Assembly: GCF_030817215.1 (NCBI RefSeq)
Contig: NZ_JAUSZA010000001.1
Coordinates: 2,826,501-2,890,500, forward strand
Direction of reading: 5' to 3'
DNA length: 64,000 bases
Origin: Paenibacillus sp. V4I3
GTDB lineage: Bacteria; Bacillota; Bacilli; Paenibacillales; NBRC-103111
Numbering within the stretch: position 1 is the first letter of the stretch; the number at the start of each line of letters is the position of its first letter. The notes under the pieces are model-generated. The model was not told the origin of the DNA. It did not search any database and saw only the letters and a program-made list of their open reading frames with translations. Below, in pieces: positions 10,201 through 18,898 of the stretch. The translations under genes and the position numbers were made by a program.

Positions 10201-11287
10201 ACCGGGCTCAAACGCCGTATCGAAAACGCTGTACACCTTGGAGCATAATGGCCCTGTGCCTCCTCTTCCGTCGGTTTACCTGGACGAACTGAATTGGGTC
10301 AGCGCGACATCCGGCTGGAACAACATACCGAAGAAGAAGCTATCGATTGACGGCAATCCACTGAGAGCGGGCGGTAAAACGTATGAGCGCGGTTTGGGGA
10401 CTCACGCCAATTCCGATATCGTATACACGATTCCCAATGGGGCCAAAAGATTTGTCGCTATTGCCGCTGGGGACGACGAGGTGAAGGAAGAAGGCGGATA
10501 CGCAAGCATGCTGTTCAGCGTGTATGTGGATGGGAAGCTTGCTGCCGCCTCGCCGCTCATCGGCAAAGGCATGTTGTGGAACTTCAACGTCACGCTGCCG
10601 GACGGAGCCAAGCAGATTCTCCTATCGCTGAACGATGCGGGCGGCAAAAACTTTGACCACGGCGATTGGCTGAACGCCGGTTTCTTGACAACGGCCATGA
10701 CGGCACGAGAATTGGCGGCGAGCATCAAGCAGATCGCAAATCCTTCGCCAATCGACACTCGGCTTAAGCTGCCAATCGTACCGAATGGATTCCGCATCGC
10801 GATTCAAAGTTCCAGCGATCCTAGCATCATTGCGCTGGACGGAACGATTCGGGCGCCAAAGGCGCGAACGACTGTACAGGTGGTTCTGGAGATCACCGAC
10901 TTGTCGGACGGCAGCAAAGCTACGACCGAGGCGATTTCCGTTCTCGTCCCGCAGGCCAGCGGACTGGCGCCATATACACTTACGACCACAGGCGTTCTCA
11001 AGCGCCAAGGTGGCATCGAGGCCCAGGTTAGTGTGCAGCCGACTCCGGATGCGGTGAAAGGTCCGGATGAACAGGTCATCGTCTTTCAACTGATGAAGGG
11101 CAACACGCCTGTAGGGATCGTGGCTGTGCAATCCGACAGAATCGAAGCCTCCAAAGCCTTTACCGCCTTCTTCAACACGGCAGATTTTGACTCCAGTCTG
11201 TACACGGTTCGAGCCATGGTGCTGGATCGCTTCAACAGCGATTTGATGTCTCCCGTCAATTTGGCGGCGTTGGTTCAGCTGAAATAG
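7289..11287 (+). CDS. Secreted GH97 glycosidase with two NPCBM modules and chitobiase-type C-terminal modules
   Basis: This is a 1332-residue secreted enzyme. Signal peptide about 1-36. An NPCBM galactose-binding-like module lies at about 74-220 (DLNWVSMESYWSG, GIGAHANSKIVY). GH97 spans about 230-830: N-terminal super-sandwich (FTYPITGNHSTARDH, FDDGIAFRY), barrel (IDYAAEIGIPYNLIDEGW) and the NFHGANKPTGMSRTYPNE stretch. D596 in GVKIDFIDGEE lies where retaining alpha-galactosidases of GH97 have their nucleophile, so a retaining alpha-galactosidase is more likely than an inverting SusB-type alpha-glucosidase (inference). Two CHB_HEX_C-like repeats follow at about 830-985 (IHYTLDGSEP, IRYTLDDSEP), then a second NPCBM at about 993-1140 and an unrecognised beta-rich tail. 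The start is TTG 7289, seven bases after AGGAGGAG. No ATG fits. It lies 40 bp after the SLH gene, probably in the same operon. Confidence 0.9.
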   Translation: MHNRRYLRPIAAKLFLMVCLLFGSLPFGLPGTVVANSVQLPFTHKTFDEGTGTTATNASVTVATYNESSTALVVSDVVYASDLNWVSMESYWSGAKKDKSLDGNTLTSAGKTYNKGIGAHANSKIVYNLDPAYKRFTAVAGIDDEVKSNPDHVKAKTKFHVKADDKVIASSPELKFNETYTFQVTIPAGAKTLTLITDDLGDPTCDHTDWLDARFLLTDGNGGWSPSEPVAIASPGGQVMSTIEQIDGRLTYSMKFNGAPVVEKSVLGVIVDGHDIGERVLWDRTQAVSVSPDAFTYPITGNHSTARDHHTLTTIPITDVNSGMTYKLQVKLFDDGIAFRYVIPPGTSDRVFSGESTSFRLPADSTVWYQQNTTNYEGRFTKQSAQSVPVNTKIGPPMTIKLPGSAGYAAITEGALVQYVGMTLNAEGGANFKANFINSGNWTLSGEVSTPWRIVTVARDLNGLVNNDIMTNVSPPQAPIFDNNTDWIKPGSSTWSWVVDGDVSKRNMLLYIDYAAEIGIPYNLIDEGWTDWASTPEEYWAAVKEVVDYGKSKHVESWLWKSASDRFGIKGLFNREDRLAFFEKAKAAGVIGVKIDFIDGEELFKMNFYKDTLEDAAKYHLMVNFHGANKPTGMSRTYPNELSREAVHGLEQGAPPADHNATLPFTRYLAGHGDYTPMSLSNRMGKSSWSHQVATALSLTSPILSFGEHPENMLLNPAVELFKSMPTAWDETIVLPGSEIGEVSAMARRSGTTWYVAVMNGLEERTMGLNLSFLGSGKYNASIYADDFTKPNTYSLDKQIVSSGAVLTMKMRGSGGYVAKFSQLDMEPFGGGFLDQRTVHLKTSDSSSEIHYTLDGSEPKASSPRYEKEIVITDSVVLRAVITSGEGAGSTVTARFNKTLPIIKILYDGDRNWVNPGGKVRIQTNAEGSDFEIRYTLDDSEPSQYSLLYTGPFALPVSTAKLKAKLFVKGQPGSNAVSKTLYTLEHNGPVPPLPSVYLDELNWVSATSGWNNIPKKKLSIDGNPLRAGGKTYERGLGTHANSDIVYTIPNGAKRFVAIAAGDDEVKEEGGYASMLFSVYVDGKLAAASPLIGKGMLWNFNVTLPDGAKQILLSLNDAGGKNFDHGDWLNAGFLTTAMTARELAASIKQIANPSPIDTRLKLPIVPNGFRIAIQSSSDPSIIALDGTIRAPKARTTVQVVLEITDLSDGSKATTEAISVLVPQASGLAPYTLTTTGVLKRQGGIEAQVSVQPTPDAVKGPDEQVIVFQLMKGNTPVGIVAVQSDRIEASKAFTAFFNTADFDSSLYTVRAMVLDRFNSDLMSPVNLAALVQLK

Positions 11288-11326
11288 ACTGCGGCGCAAG
11301 GAAACCTGTCGACTAAAAACCACAAT

Positions 11327-11377
11327 AACCGTTCTTTCTGACTAGGGAACTTTCTCCCCTGAGAAAGAACGGTTTTT
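11327..11377 (+). terminator. Rho-independent terminator after GH97 gene
   Basis: A 13-bp inverted repeat (AACCGTTCTTTCT at 11327-11339 and AGAAAGAACGGTT at 11362-11374) runs into TTTTT. It closes the operon that enters from the left edge. Confidence 0.85.
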
Positions 11378-11526
11378 CTGTATGCCTCAGTTGTGCTATA
11401 GGGGGGCTCAATGTTTTTTGTAGAATTAACTTTCTTCACGTCATAATTAATTCCTAATTTCAGTTAATTCGACAAACATTTTAAAATACAAGTGATAGAT
11501 TATTCGTGTATTAAATCATAGAAAGG

Positions 11527-13332
11527 GTGAGCGCATTCACTAGCGTCAGCAAACTGATTTCCATTCGAACTATTCTGCTATCTGTTTTACTTCTGTTTAT
11601 GATTTCCCCTTTGGTCGTAATTACCTATATTACATACAAAAAGGAAAATAAATTATTTCAAACACAGATGAGCCAGTATTTGTTGCAAACGGTTGCGCAA
11701 ACTCAGAGGGCACTGGATGCCAATCTGTCAGAGATTGATCGGCTCACATGGACATTGTTATATGAGCAGTCGCTTGATTTTATTAACGGTCCCTTGGATT
11801 CCCCGTATCGATTATTTGATGCGAATCAAAAATTTAAAAGCATGGTGTATTCCAATCTGTTTCGGGGCAGGCTGGAGCACATTCGCGCGATTTATTTCGT
11901 TACATCGAGTAAAGATGTTCTTTCGACAGAAAATTTATTTTATTCATTTGAGCAAGTTAATCGAGTGAATTATCAATTCATGACGGATCAACTGGAGAAG
12001 CAGCCCTTAAAGATGAGCTGGTTCAGCGACAATAGAGCGATATACCGTCCAAAAAATAGCTACGAATCCCCAGTTCGCGCTTCGGTTACAGCATCAAGAC
12101 GTCTCATTGACAATAATACAGCAAAGCTTCGAGGATATTTGTTTATTCATTTCAACGATCAATTTATTAGCGATTATCTCCGGGAAGTTCAAATTGGTTC
12201 AACAGGTTCCTTATTGGTCTCGGACGCGTCGGGAGATGTGATTTATCAGCAAGATCCGCAGCTGGCGCAAAACAACAAAATAAGCGCTGCGATAAAGACA
12301 CTGCCCTCTCAAGGGCAAGGGCTTAAGATCGTTGACGGAAAATGGATTCTTGCCTCGGATACCTCCCAAATTAGCGGTTGGAAAATGACTGCGGTAGTCC
12401 CGATTGATGAACTAATTGGTTCCAATCAAAAAATACTACGCTACCTGCTCATAATGGCGGCAATTGGAGCTCTTATCTCGGTCATTGTCTCGTTTCTGCT
12501 GGCTACTGCTATCTCTAAACCGGTTATGAACTTGGCTAGGTTAATGGTTTTCGCTGCGCAAGACAATCTTCATGTCCGTGAAACACTAGGACATATTCAA
12601 GAAATCAGCCTTTTACAAGTTAGCTTCAACCGCATGATGGATCGCATTCAAACACTGATCCAAGAGAATGAGAGGCAGCAGAAAGAGAAACGGGAAGCAC
12701 TGCTTCAAGCTCTGCAAATGCAAATTCATCCTCATTTTCTATACAACACGCTCGACATGATTTATTGGATGGCCAAGAAGCACAACGCTGATTCGATCAG
12801 TAAGCTTGTTACTGCGCTGGGACGGTTCTTTCGGTTTACCTTAAATGCAGGACAGGAATGGACAACGCTTGGAAAAGAGCTTGAACACGTTGAAAACTAT
12901 TTGCAAATTCAGTCCTTTCGCTACAGGGACAAGCTCTATTATGAAATCAATGTAGATCCCGACATTTCATCGGTCATTGTGATGCCGCTTATCCTGCAGC
13001 CGCTCATTGAAAATGCTTTGGAACATGGAATATCGAATAGTCCGGAAGGCGGTACCGTGCAGATCAATGCCCATAGATTCGAAGAACGAGTTTATATCTT
13101 CATATCGAATACGGGTAAGCAAATCGATCTTGATCGTGTTCGCCTTCTGTTGCAGGATGATTCCTCCGACCATGTCGGACTTCGAAACGTCCAACAGCGA
13201 ATACAGACGGCTTTCGGTCCCGAATACGGCATCGAGCTTGTGGCAGGTATGGAGCAAGGAGCGCTGGTCAAAGTGACGATCCCTTATCGGTTATCAATGT
13301 CGGATCAGGTCCAAGAGGAGGCGGGGGGCTAA
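11527..13332 (+). CDS. YesM-family sensor histidine kinase
   Basis: This is a 601-residue membrane kinase, predicted to sense an extracellular carbohydrate signal and phosphorylate the AraC-type regulator downstream. TM1 is about 12-36, an extracytoplasmic sensor (dCache-like) about 40-300, TM2 about 303-328, and HAMP about 325-378. A LytS/YesM-type kinase core follows, with MQIHPHFLYNTLDMIYW and the probable phospho-His at H403. The N box LIENALEHG lies near 492-500 and a G-rich ATP lid near 548 (DHVGLRNVQQRI). The start is uncertain. GTG 11527 gives a plausible N-terminus but abuts the GAAAGG ribosome site too closely, and no better in-frame start was found. It is followed at 2 bp by the solute-binding gene. 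Confidence 0.92.
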   Translation: MSAFTSVSKLISIRTILLSVLLLFMISPLVVITYITYKKENKLFQTQMSQYLLQTVAQTQRALDANLSEIDRLTWTLLYEQSLDFINGPLDSPYRLFDANQKFKSMVYSNLFRGRLEHIRAIYFVTSSKDVLSTENLFYSFEQVNRVNYQFMTDQLEKQPLKMSWFSDNRAIYRPKNSYESPVRASVTASRRLIDNNTAKLRGYLFIHFNDQFISDYLREVQIGSTGSLLVSDASGDVIYQQDPQLAQNNKISAAIKTLPSQGQGLKIVDGKWILASDTSQISGWKMTAVVPIDELIGSNQKILRYLLIMAAIGALISVIVSFLLATAISKPVMNLARLMVFAAQDNLHVRETLGHIQEISLLQVSFNRMMDRIQTLIQENERQQKEKREALLQALQMQIHPHFLYNTLDMIYWMAKKHNADSISKLVTALGRFFRFTLNAGQEWTTLGKELEHVENYLQIQSFRYRDKLYYEINVDPDISSVIVMPLILQPLIENALEHGISNSPEGGTVQINAHRFEERVYIFISNTGKQIDLDRVRLLLQDDSSDHVGLRNVQQRIQTAFGPEYGIELVAGMEQGALVKVTIPYRLSMSDQVQEEAGG

Positions 13333-13334
13333 CC

Positions 13335-14670
13335 ATGAACTACTTAAAATACAATGGGCTGATGATTATTTCGGTCGTCCTGCTTCTGGTCTGGGCGCTC
13401 AGCAGTTTAATTTTATTGGAGCGGGTGACGATTGATCCGCCCAAAGCAATGGCAAGTTCGAAAAAAAATTAAAGTGCTAATTCGAACAGGAACGGAATCC
13501 TCAGCTATGCGTCAAATTTCGCAGACATTTGAGAAAAACACTGGAATTCAAGTTGAATTTATTGAATTAGGAAGGGACGTGTACTTTACTGCTGTAGGTA
13601 CACAACTGCTGGCAGGGACCGATACATTTGACATCGTTTCCATTCCCAACACATCGATTGCTCAATTTGCCTCTGTTCATGCGATTCTTCCGTTGGACGG
13701 CTTCATGAAGGATACGAATATAACCGATTTGCAATCGTTTGATGTAGACGATTTTTTTTCCATCTACCGGTACCACGGGGCGACATATGCGCTGCCAACC
13801 GATATCAGCACCCACTTTCTTTACTACAGGAGCGATTTAATCCCAAGTCCGCCTGAGACTTGGGATGAGTTGTTCGAGGCTTCCAAAAAGTTTTCGAAAA
13901 GTAAAAACCCAGCATCCCCAACCACTTGGGGATTGGGGATGCCAGCTGTCGTGCCGGAGGAAAGATCCAAAATCTTTGCCTCGCTGCTATGGTCATTTGG
14001 GGGTGACATTCTGAATGAAGAAGACGGGAAAGTATTTTTGGATAATAAAGAGTCGATTCAAGCCGGTCAATACTTGGAGAAATTGGTACAAGAGAAGGTG
14101 GTGCCACAGGATTTACTGAGCTGGGATTTTGCGAGAACCCGTGACGCGTTAATTGCGGGGGAGATCGCCATGGCGGCTCCTTATTGGAATGCGGCTTACC
14201 CGATGATCAAGCAAAATAGTGACCCCAATAAAGAATCGATTAAAATTGCATTAATTCCAGGCACCAAAGATCAGAATGGACAAATACAGCGCGTCCCGTT
14301 TCAGCATGGCTGGACTCTCGCCATTAATGCGAGCTCCAGAAATTCAGTTGATGCCTGGAAGTTTCTCGAGTATGCGACTGGCAAGAAGGGCGGGATGATC
14401 TATGCACAGCAAGGTGGTGTGCCGGCAAGACGTTCGATTTTGGACGATCCGTCCTTTTTAGCAACAAGACCGGATTTTGCTTTAATTTTGAAGAGTATGG
14501 ATATCGCCAAAAATGAACCTTCCATTAGCTATTATCCGGATATGGTCGATATTGAAGAAATGGCTTTAGCTAAAATCATTACGTCATCTGACAAGCCGCA
14601 AGAAGCCTTAAGAGAAGCAGCAATTGAGTTGCGCCATCTGTCTCAAAAAATGAATATGAATTCTCAATAG
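13335..14670 (+). pseudogene. Membrane-anchored solute-binding protein split by a 1-nt frameshift
   Basis: Two overlapping frames form one gene. ATG 13335 (behind GGAGG, 2 bp after the kinase stop) encodes 45 residues: MNYLKYNG, a strong membrane helix (about 9-28) and a short linker, ending at TAA 13470-13472. From 13470 onward the next frame encodes a full family-1 solute-binding protein (KVLIRTGTESSAMRQ through EMALAKIITSSD, stop 14668-14670). The frames meet in a run of eight A at 13461-13468. Removing one A gives SSKKIKVLIR and a 444-residue protein. There is no lipobox Cys, so the intact product would be anchored by an uncleaved helix, presumably as sensory partner of the YesM kinase (inference). 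It could be an inactivating mutation, a sequencing error, or a slippage-expressed gene. The long downstream frame is otherwise undamaged. Confidence 0.75.
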
Positions 14671-14686
14671 GATGGAGGATAAATCG

Positions 14687-15466
14687 ATGACTGCTTCCAT
14701 TTACCGTGCCGTTATTATTGATGACGAAGCCTGGATTCGGGAAGGCTTAAGCATGCATATCAATTGGGAGTTAATAGGAATAGAGCTTGTGCGAGTATTT
14801 CAAGACGGTCTTGAAGCAATAGATTATATACAAAATCATCCCGTCGACATCATTTTGTCGGATATTCGTATGCCCAATATGACCGGATTAGAGTTAGTTG
14901 CAAGATTACGCGAATTGGAAAATGAAAATCACTTGCTATCAAACATCAAGGTCATATTCCTGAGCGGGTATGGTGATTTTAAATATGCGCAAGAAGCGCT
15001 TCGGTTAGGCGCGGTAAATTATCTGCTTAAGCCTACGGAAGTCGAAGATATTGAAGATGCATTACAAAAAGCTAAGCAGATGTGCGCCAAAGAAGCCATG
15101 CAAACCAACAAACAACCTGTCGAACCAATAGTATTCGAGGAGCCCAGTTCGTACTTGATTAAAAAAGCGCTGCATATCATGAACGCAAGATTTACGGAGG
15201 ATATTCAACTCAATCTAATTGCCGAGGAATTGTTTGTTACCTCCAATTATTTAAGCAGGTTGTTTCGTCAGGAAACAGGCAAATCGTTTAGTGATTATTT
15301 ATCGTACCTGCGCATCGAGAAGGCCTGCGAGCTGCTGGCAGGCAGCACCCTCAAAATTTATCAGATCGGCGAGGCCGTGGGCTACCCCAATCCCCGGTAT
15401 TTCAGCGAGTGGTTTCAAAAACAGATGGGAATGTCACCTGGCGACTACCGTTCCCGACTTTCCTAA
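14687..15466 (+). CDS. YesN-type response regulator, REC plus AraC HTH
   Basis: This is the cytoplasmic partner of the YesM-type kinase. The receiver domain spans about 5-125 with acidic IIDDEAW, phospho-acceptor D59 in ILSDIRMPN, and Lys in YLLKPTEVED. A two-helix-turn-helix AraC domain lies at about 155-255 (LNLIAEELFVTSNYLSRLFRQE; IGEAVGYPNPRYFSEWFQKQ). At 259 residues it is compact compared with many YesN proteins of about 500, having almost no middle region. I choose ATG 14687 because TGGAGG (14673-14678) sits eight bases upstream. An earlier in-frame ATG at 14672 lies within that site. It probably activates the adjacent transporter and glycosidase genes. Confidence 0.93.
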   Translation: MTASIYRAVIIDDEAWIREGLSMHINWELIGIELVRVFQDGLEAIDYIQNHPVDIILSDIRMPNMTGLELVARLRELENENHLLSNIKVIFLSGYGDFKYAQEALRLGAVNYLLKPTEVEDIEDALQKAKQMCAKEAMQTNKQPVEPIVFEEPSSYLIKKALHIMNARFTEDIQLNLIAEELFVTSNYLSRLFRQETGKSFSDYLSYLRIEKACELLAGSTLKIYQIGEAVGYPNPRYFSEWFQKQMGMSPGDYRSRLS

Positions 15467-15559
15467 TTAATAAGCCCAACGGTGTTTGTGCAAAAAAACG
15501 GAAGAAAAGATAGATTTACCTCATTAAATGAATTTCCAATAATAAGTAAAATGATAGAT

Positions 15560-15573
15560 GTAAAGCGGTTTCA
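15560..15573 (+). promoter_or_regulatory. cre-like / LacI-type operator upstream of sugar-binding gene
   Basis: GTAAAGCGGTTTCA lies 27 bp before the start of the binding lipoprotein and matches about 11 of 14 positions of the CcpA catabolite-response consensus, with the AAAGCGGTTTCA core. It may give glucose repression, or be an operator of another LacI-family regulator. Confidence 0.4.
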
Positions 15574-15600
15574 AACATAGTGACTGAAAGGGGAAGTACT

Positions 15601-16959
15601 GTGAAACGCAAATTATCTATCATTCTTACGACGGTAACCGTAACGGGATCGCTTCTTACTGCTTGCGGCACGAGCACAAAGGAGGCGACAAACAACAGCC
15701 CGGCTCCGAGTGCGGCTGCAAATACGCCAGCGGCTACAGCAGCTGCATCGGCGACTTCGGCACCGGCGGCGACCAAAAAGCAGGTGGAAATCTTTAGCTG
15801 GTGGACGGGTGCCGGTGAAGAAGCGGGACTCCAAGGACTTATTAAATTGTTCAAAGGCAAATACGCTGATATCGAAGTTATTAATGCTGCCGTAGCTGGG
15901 GGAGCCGGTACAAATGCAAAAGCAGTACTCGCAAGCCGCATGCAGGGCGGCGATCCGCCATCCGCTTTCCAAGTTCATGGCGGGGCCGAGTTAAATACCG
16001 GTTGGGTTGCTGCCGGCAAGGTCAGCCCCTTAAATGATCTGTACGATAAGGAAGGCTGGAAGGATAAGTTTCCGAAGGACCTAATCGACATGGTTAGTAA
16101 GGATGGCAACATTTACTCTGTACCGGTCAATATCCACCGTGGAAATGTGATATTTTACAACAAGAAAATTTTTGATCAAAACGGTTTGAAAGCGCCTACT
16201 ACATTTGATGAGTTCATCAAGGTAGCGGATGCTTTGAAAGCCAAAGGAATTACTCCGCTGGCGCTCGGCGACAAAGAGCCTTGGACGGCGACGATGCTGT
16301 TTGAAAACGTTTTGCTGGGTGAGCTTGGCGCGGACGACTATAAAAAATTGTGGACTGGCGAGATTCCATTCGACGATGCGCGCGTGAAAAAATCGCTCGA
16401 AACCTTTAAAAAGATGCTGACTTATGTGAATAAGGATCACGCTGCCCGTAACTGGCAAGATGCTGCGCAATTGGTTGCCAAAGGCGAAGCGGCCATGAAC
16501 AACATGGGTGACTGGGCTAAAGGCTACTTCACGACCGATCTGAAATTGAAAGCGAATGAAGATTTCGGTTGGGCGGCATCCCCGAATACAAACGGAACTT
16601 TCATGGTCGTGACGGATACCTTCGCGCTTCCGAAAGATTCTAAGGATCAAGCGACAGCCAAAGAATTCTTGAAGGTTCTTGGCTCCGTGGAAGGTCAGGA
16701 CGTGTTTAACCCGCTGAAAGGATCTATTCCGGCAAGGGTTGATGCGGATGCTTCCAAATACGATATTTACGGGAAAACGACGATTGAGGACTTGAAAAAG
16801 AGCAAGCTGACGCCAAGTATGGCACACGGTTCTGCGGCACCGGAAGGTTTTACAACTCAGGCTAACCAAGCGATCAACATCTTCGTTACACAAGGCAATG
16901 TTGAGCAAGCGGCTAAAGCGCTCAAAGCGGCGCAGGATGCCAACGGTATGAAGAAATAA
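15601..16959 (+). CDS. Sugar-binding lipoprotein of second ABC transporter
   Basis: This 452-residue family-1 solute-binding lipoprotein has lipobox Cys22 (SLLTAC) and a long Ala/Thr/Pro-rich linker to about residue 58. The body opens with VEIFSWWTGAGEEAGLQGL and includes NVIFYNKKIFDQNGLKAP and AAMNNMGDWAKGYF, typical of oligosaccharide binders of the CUT1 class. The start is GTG 15601 after GAAAGGGGAAG. An in-frame GTG at 15580 precedes this ribosome site and is rejected. It is the first gene of a three-gene importer and lies directly after the two-component system, which probably controls it. A hairpin separates it from the first permease. Confidence 0.94.
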   Translation: MKRKLSIILTTVTVTGSLLTACGTSTKEATNNSPAPSAAANTPAATAAASATSAPAATKKQVEIFSWWTGAGEEAGLQGLIKLFKGKYADIEVINAAVAGGAGTNAKAVLASRMQGGDPPSAFQVHGGAELNTGWVAAGKVSPLNDLYDKEGWKDKFPKDLIDMVSKDGNIYSVPVNIHRGNVIFYNKKIFDQNGLKAPTTFDEFIKVADALKAKGITPLALGDKEPWTATMLFENVLLGELGADDYKKLWTGEIPFDDARVKKSLETFKKMLTYVNKDHAARNWQDAAQLVAKGEAAMNNMGDWAKGYFTTDLKLKANEDFGWAASPNTNGTFMVVTDTFALPKDSKDQATAKEFLKVLGSVEGQDVFNPLKGSIPARVDADASKYDIYGKTTIEDLKKSKLTPSMAHGSAAPEGFTTQANQAINIFVTQGNVEQAAKALKAAQDANGMKK

Positions 16960-16970
16960 GGAAAAATCGG

Positions 16971-17004
16971 CAGGGCCAGATGGCAGGTAAGGCATCTGAC
17001 CCTG
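16971..17004 (+). terminator. Intra-operon hairpin between binding protein and permease genes
   Basis: CAGGGCCAGATG (16971-16982) pairs with CATCTGACCCTG (16993-17004) with one mismatch and a 10-nt loop, followed by TTTCTC. The position just after a binding-protein gene is where partial terminators or mRNA-stabilising stems commonly raise binding-protein output over permeases. Confidence 0.55.
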
Positions 17005-17024
17005 TTTCTCTGGAGTGTGAATAC

Positions 17025-18014
17025 ATGAATTCATTCCGTTCAAGCGCTCGACTGGGTACTGCGCAATCCAACACCAACACTGAGTTACGCCGGCGCCGCG
17101 TATGGAAGTCAGAGAAGTATGTCCCCATCCTCATGCTGCTGCCATCATTAGCGGCGATTGCCATTTTTGTGTATGGATTTATCGCCTGGACCGGATACGT
17201 TTCATTAACCCAATGGAACACCCTTGTCAAAAACCTTACATTTGCAGGATTCAGCAATTATCAGTTTCTGTTCAATGATTTCCGGTTTCAATCGGATTTT
17301 AGAAATACGATTGTATTTACGGCTCTTTTCATAGCTGGAGGTATGATTATCGGCTTGTTTCTGGCGGTTATGGTAGACAGGAAGGTGCGCGGAGAAGCTT
17401 TTTTTCGTAATATTTTTGTCTTTCCTATGGCGCTTTCGTTCATCGTAACAGGTGTTGTGTGGCAATGGATTCTGAACCCGACGACAGGGATCAACCTGCT
17501 GCTGAAGTCACTTGGAGTTTCTAACGTACCGAGCTGGTTTGTAAGCACAGAGATTGTACCGAAGATTCATTTCGGTCAAATTGATATTGGTATCCCTGTA
17601 GCTATCATTGCCGTGGCAATTGCCGCCATCTGGCAAATGTCCGGATTCGCAATGGCGATGTACCTGGCCGGATTGCGGGGTATATCTGAGGATCTGCGGG
17701 AGGCTGCGCGCGTAGACGGCGCGACCGAATGGCAGGTGCTGCGCAAGGTCATCCTGCCGCAGTTGAAACCGATCACGATGAGCCTAATCATTATTTTGGC
17801 ACATATTTCGCTAAAGATTTTCGATCTGGTCTATGCAATGACAGGACCGGGAGCCATGTTTGTGACAGATGTACCGGGCGTTTATATGTTCGAAACGACG
17901 TTCCGTGGGAACCATTATGCGCAGGGTGCCGGTATTGCAATGATCATGCTGCTTCTCGTTTCCTTTCTCATTGTCCCTTACTTGATCTTAAACATGCGCA
18001 AGGAGGAGAGTTAA
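17025..18014 (+). CDS. Sugar ABC transporter permease, MalF-type
   Basis: This is a 329-residue integral membrane subunit of the second CUT1-type importer. About six hydrophobic segments begin at about 32, and the EAA loop is visible near 215-240 ([20 protein letters not shown]). I choose ATG 17025, which has GGAG nine bases upstream. The longer frame from 16980 would start inside the preceding hairpin. The N-terminal 25 residues are polar, with the RRRR stretch expected on the cytoplasmic side. Its stop is one base from the next permease's ATG, so translation is coupled. Confidence 0.93.
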   Translation: MNSFRSSARLGTAQSNTNTELRRRRVWKSEKYVPILMLLPSLAAIAIFVYGFIAWTGYVSLTQWNTLVKNLTFAGFSNYQFLFNDFRFQSDFRNTIVFTALFIAGGMIIGLFLAVMVDRKVRGEAFFRNIFVFPMALSFIVTGVVWQWILNPTTGINLLLKSLGVSNVPSWFVSTEIVPKIHFGQIDIGIPVAIIAVAIAAIWQMSGFAMAMYLAGLRGISEDLREAARVDGATEWQVLRKVILPQLKPITMSLIIILAHISLKIFDLVYAMTGPGAMFVTDVPGVYMFETTFRGNHYAQGAGIAMIMLLLVSFLIVPYLILNMRKEES

Positions 18015-18015
18015 G

Positions 18016-18837
18016 ATGCCGCTGGAGCGCATAAATCGTACTCTGCTGTATGTGGCCCTGATCGTTTTGGCGATTGCTTATCTGATCCCGGTTTACGTGA
18101 TGATCATTACGAGCGTCAAAGGCCTAGACGAAATCACATTGGATAGAATGTGGGCGCTGCCCGAAAGTTTTAACCTGAAGGGCTATCAAGAGGCGTTCAA
18201 GAAGCTGATCCCCAACTTGACAAACAGCTTTTTGTTGGCCATCCCCGCTACGTTGTTATCAGCTTTGTTTGGATCTTTAAACGGGTACATCTTATCCAAA
18301 TGGAAGTTTAAAGGCGCAGACGTTCTATTTACGCTCATGCTATTCGGGATGTTCATTCCGTACCAAAGTATTCTCATCCCGCTCATTCAATTCTTGCAAT
18401 CCATTAAACTGTACAACTCGATTCCCGGGTTAATTCTCGTTCACGTCGTGTACGGACTTCCGATCTGCACCTTGATGTTTCGTAACTTTTACATAGGGGT
18501 TCCTACGGAAGTGCTAGAGTCTGCCAAAATCGATGGAAATGGATTTTTTGGTATTTATCGATACATCATCATCCCTCTTTCCTTAACTGGGTTTGTGGTT
18601 GTTGGTATCTGGCAGTTCACCAGTGTATGGAATGAATTCCTGTTTGCAGTTACACTTACGACACAGAAGCAGCAGCCGATCATGGTTGCCCTGCAGAACT
18701 TGTCCGGCAGTCAAATCGTACAGTGGAACGTGCAGATGGCAGGGGCCATACTAGCAGCTTTACCTACACTTCTCGTCTATATTTTCTTGAGCCGATACTT
18801 TATCCGTGGCCTACTCGCAGGTTCAATTAAAGGATAA
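18016..18837 (+). CDS. Sugar ABC transporter permease, MalG-type
   Basis: This 273-residue permease completes the second importer. Hydrophobic segments start at about residue 10 ([19 protein letters not shown]). The EAA loop is at about 170-195 ([20 protein letters not shown]), and the C-terminus is [12 protein letters not shown], the standard MalG-type ending. AAGGAGGAG overlaps the end of the upstream permease and supports ATG 18016. No ATPase gene is present in this cluster. Confidence 0.94.
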   Translation: MPLERINRTLLYVALIVLAIAYLIPVYVMIITSVKGLDEITLDRMWALPESFNLKGYQEAFKKLIPNLTNSFLLAIPATLLSALFGSLNGYILSKWKFKGADVLFTLMLFGMFIPYQSILIPLIQFLQSIKLYNSIPGLILVHVVYGLPICTLMFRNFYIGVPTEVLESAKIDGNGFFGIYRYIIIPLSLTGFVVVGIWQFTSVWNEFLFAVTLTTQKQQPIMVALQNLSGSQIVQWNVQMAGAILAALPTLLVYIFLSRYFIRGLLAGSIKG

Positions 18838-18898
18838 CGCTAACGAAAAAGTTATAGCCCACTTCAGTAAATGAATTTATTGGGAAGGAAGAGCATAC

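Noticed and set aside
11465..11500. TCGACA...TGATAG as promoter of the YesM-type kinase
   Set aside because: Match to the sigma-A consensus is too poor and the spacing ambiguous.
16081..17043. 320-codon minus-strand frame opposite the second sugar-binding gene
   Set aside because: Composition is that of an antisense shadow, and the plus-strand lipoprotein is unambiguous.
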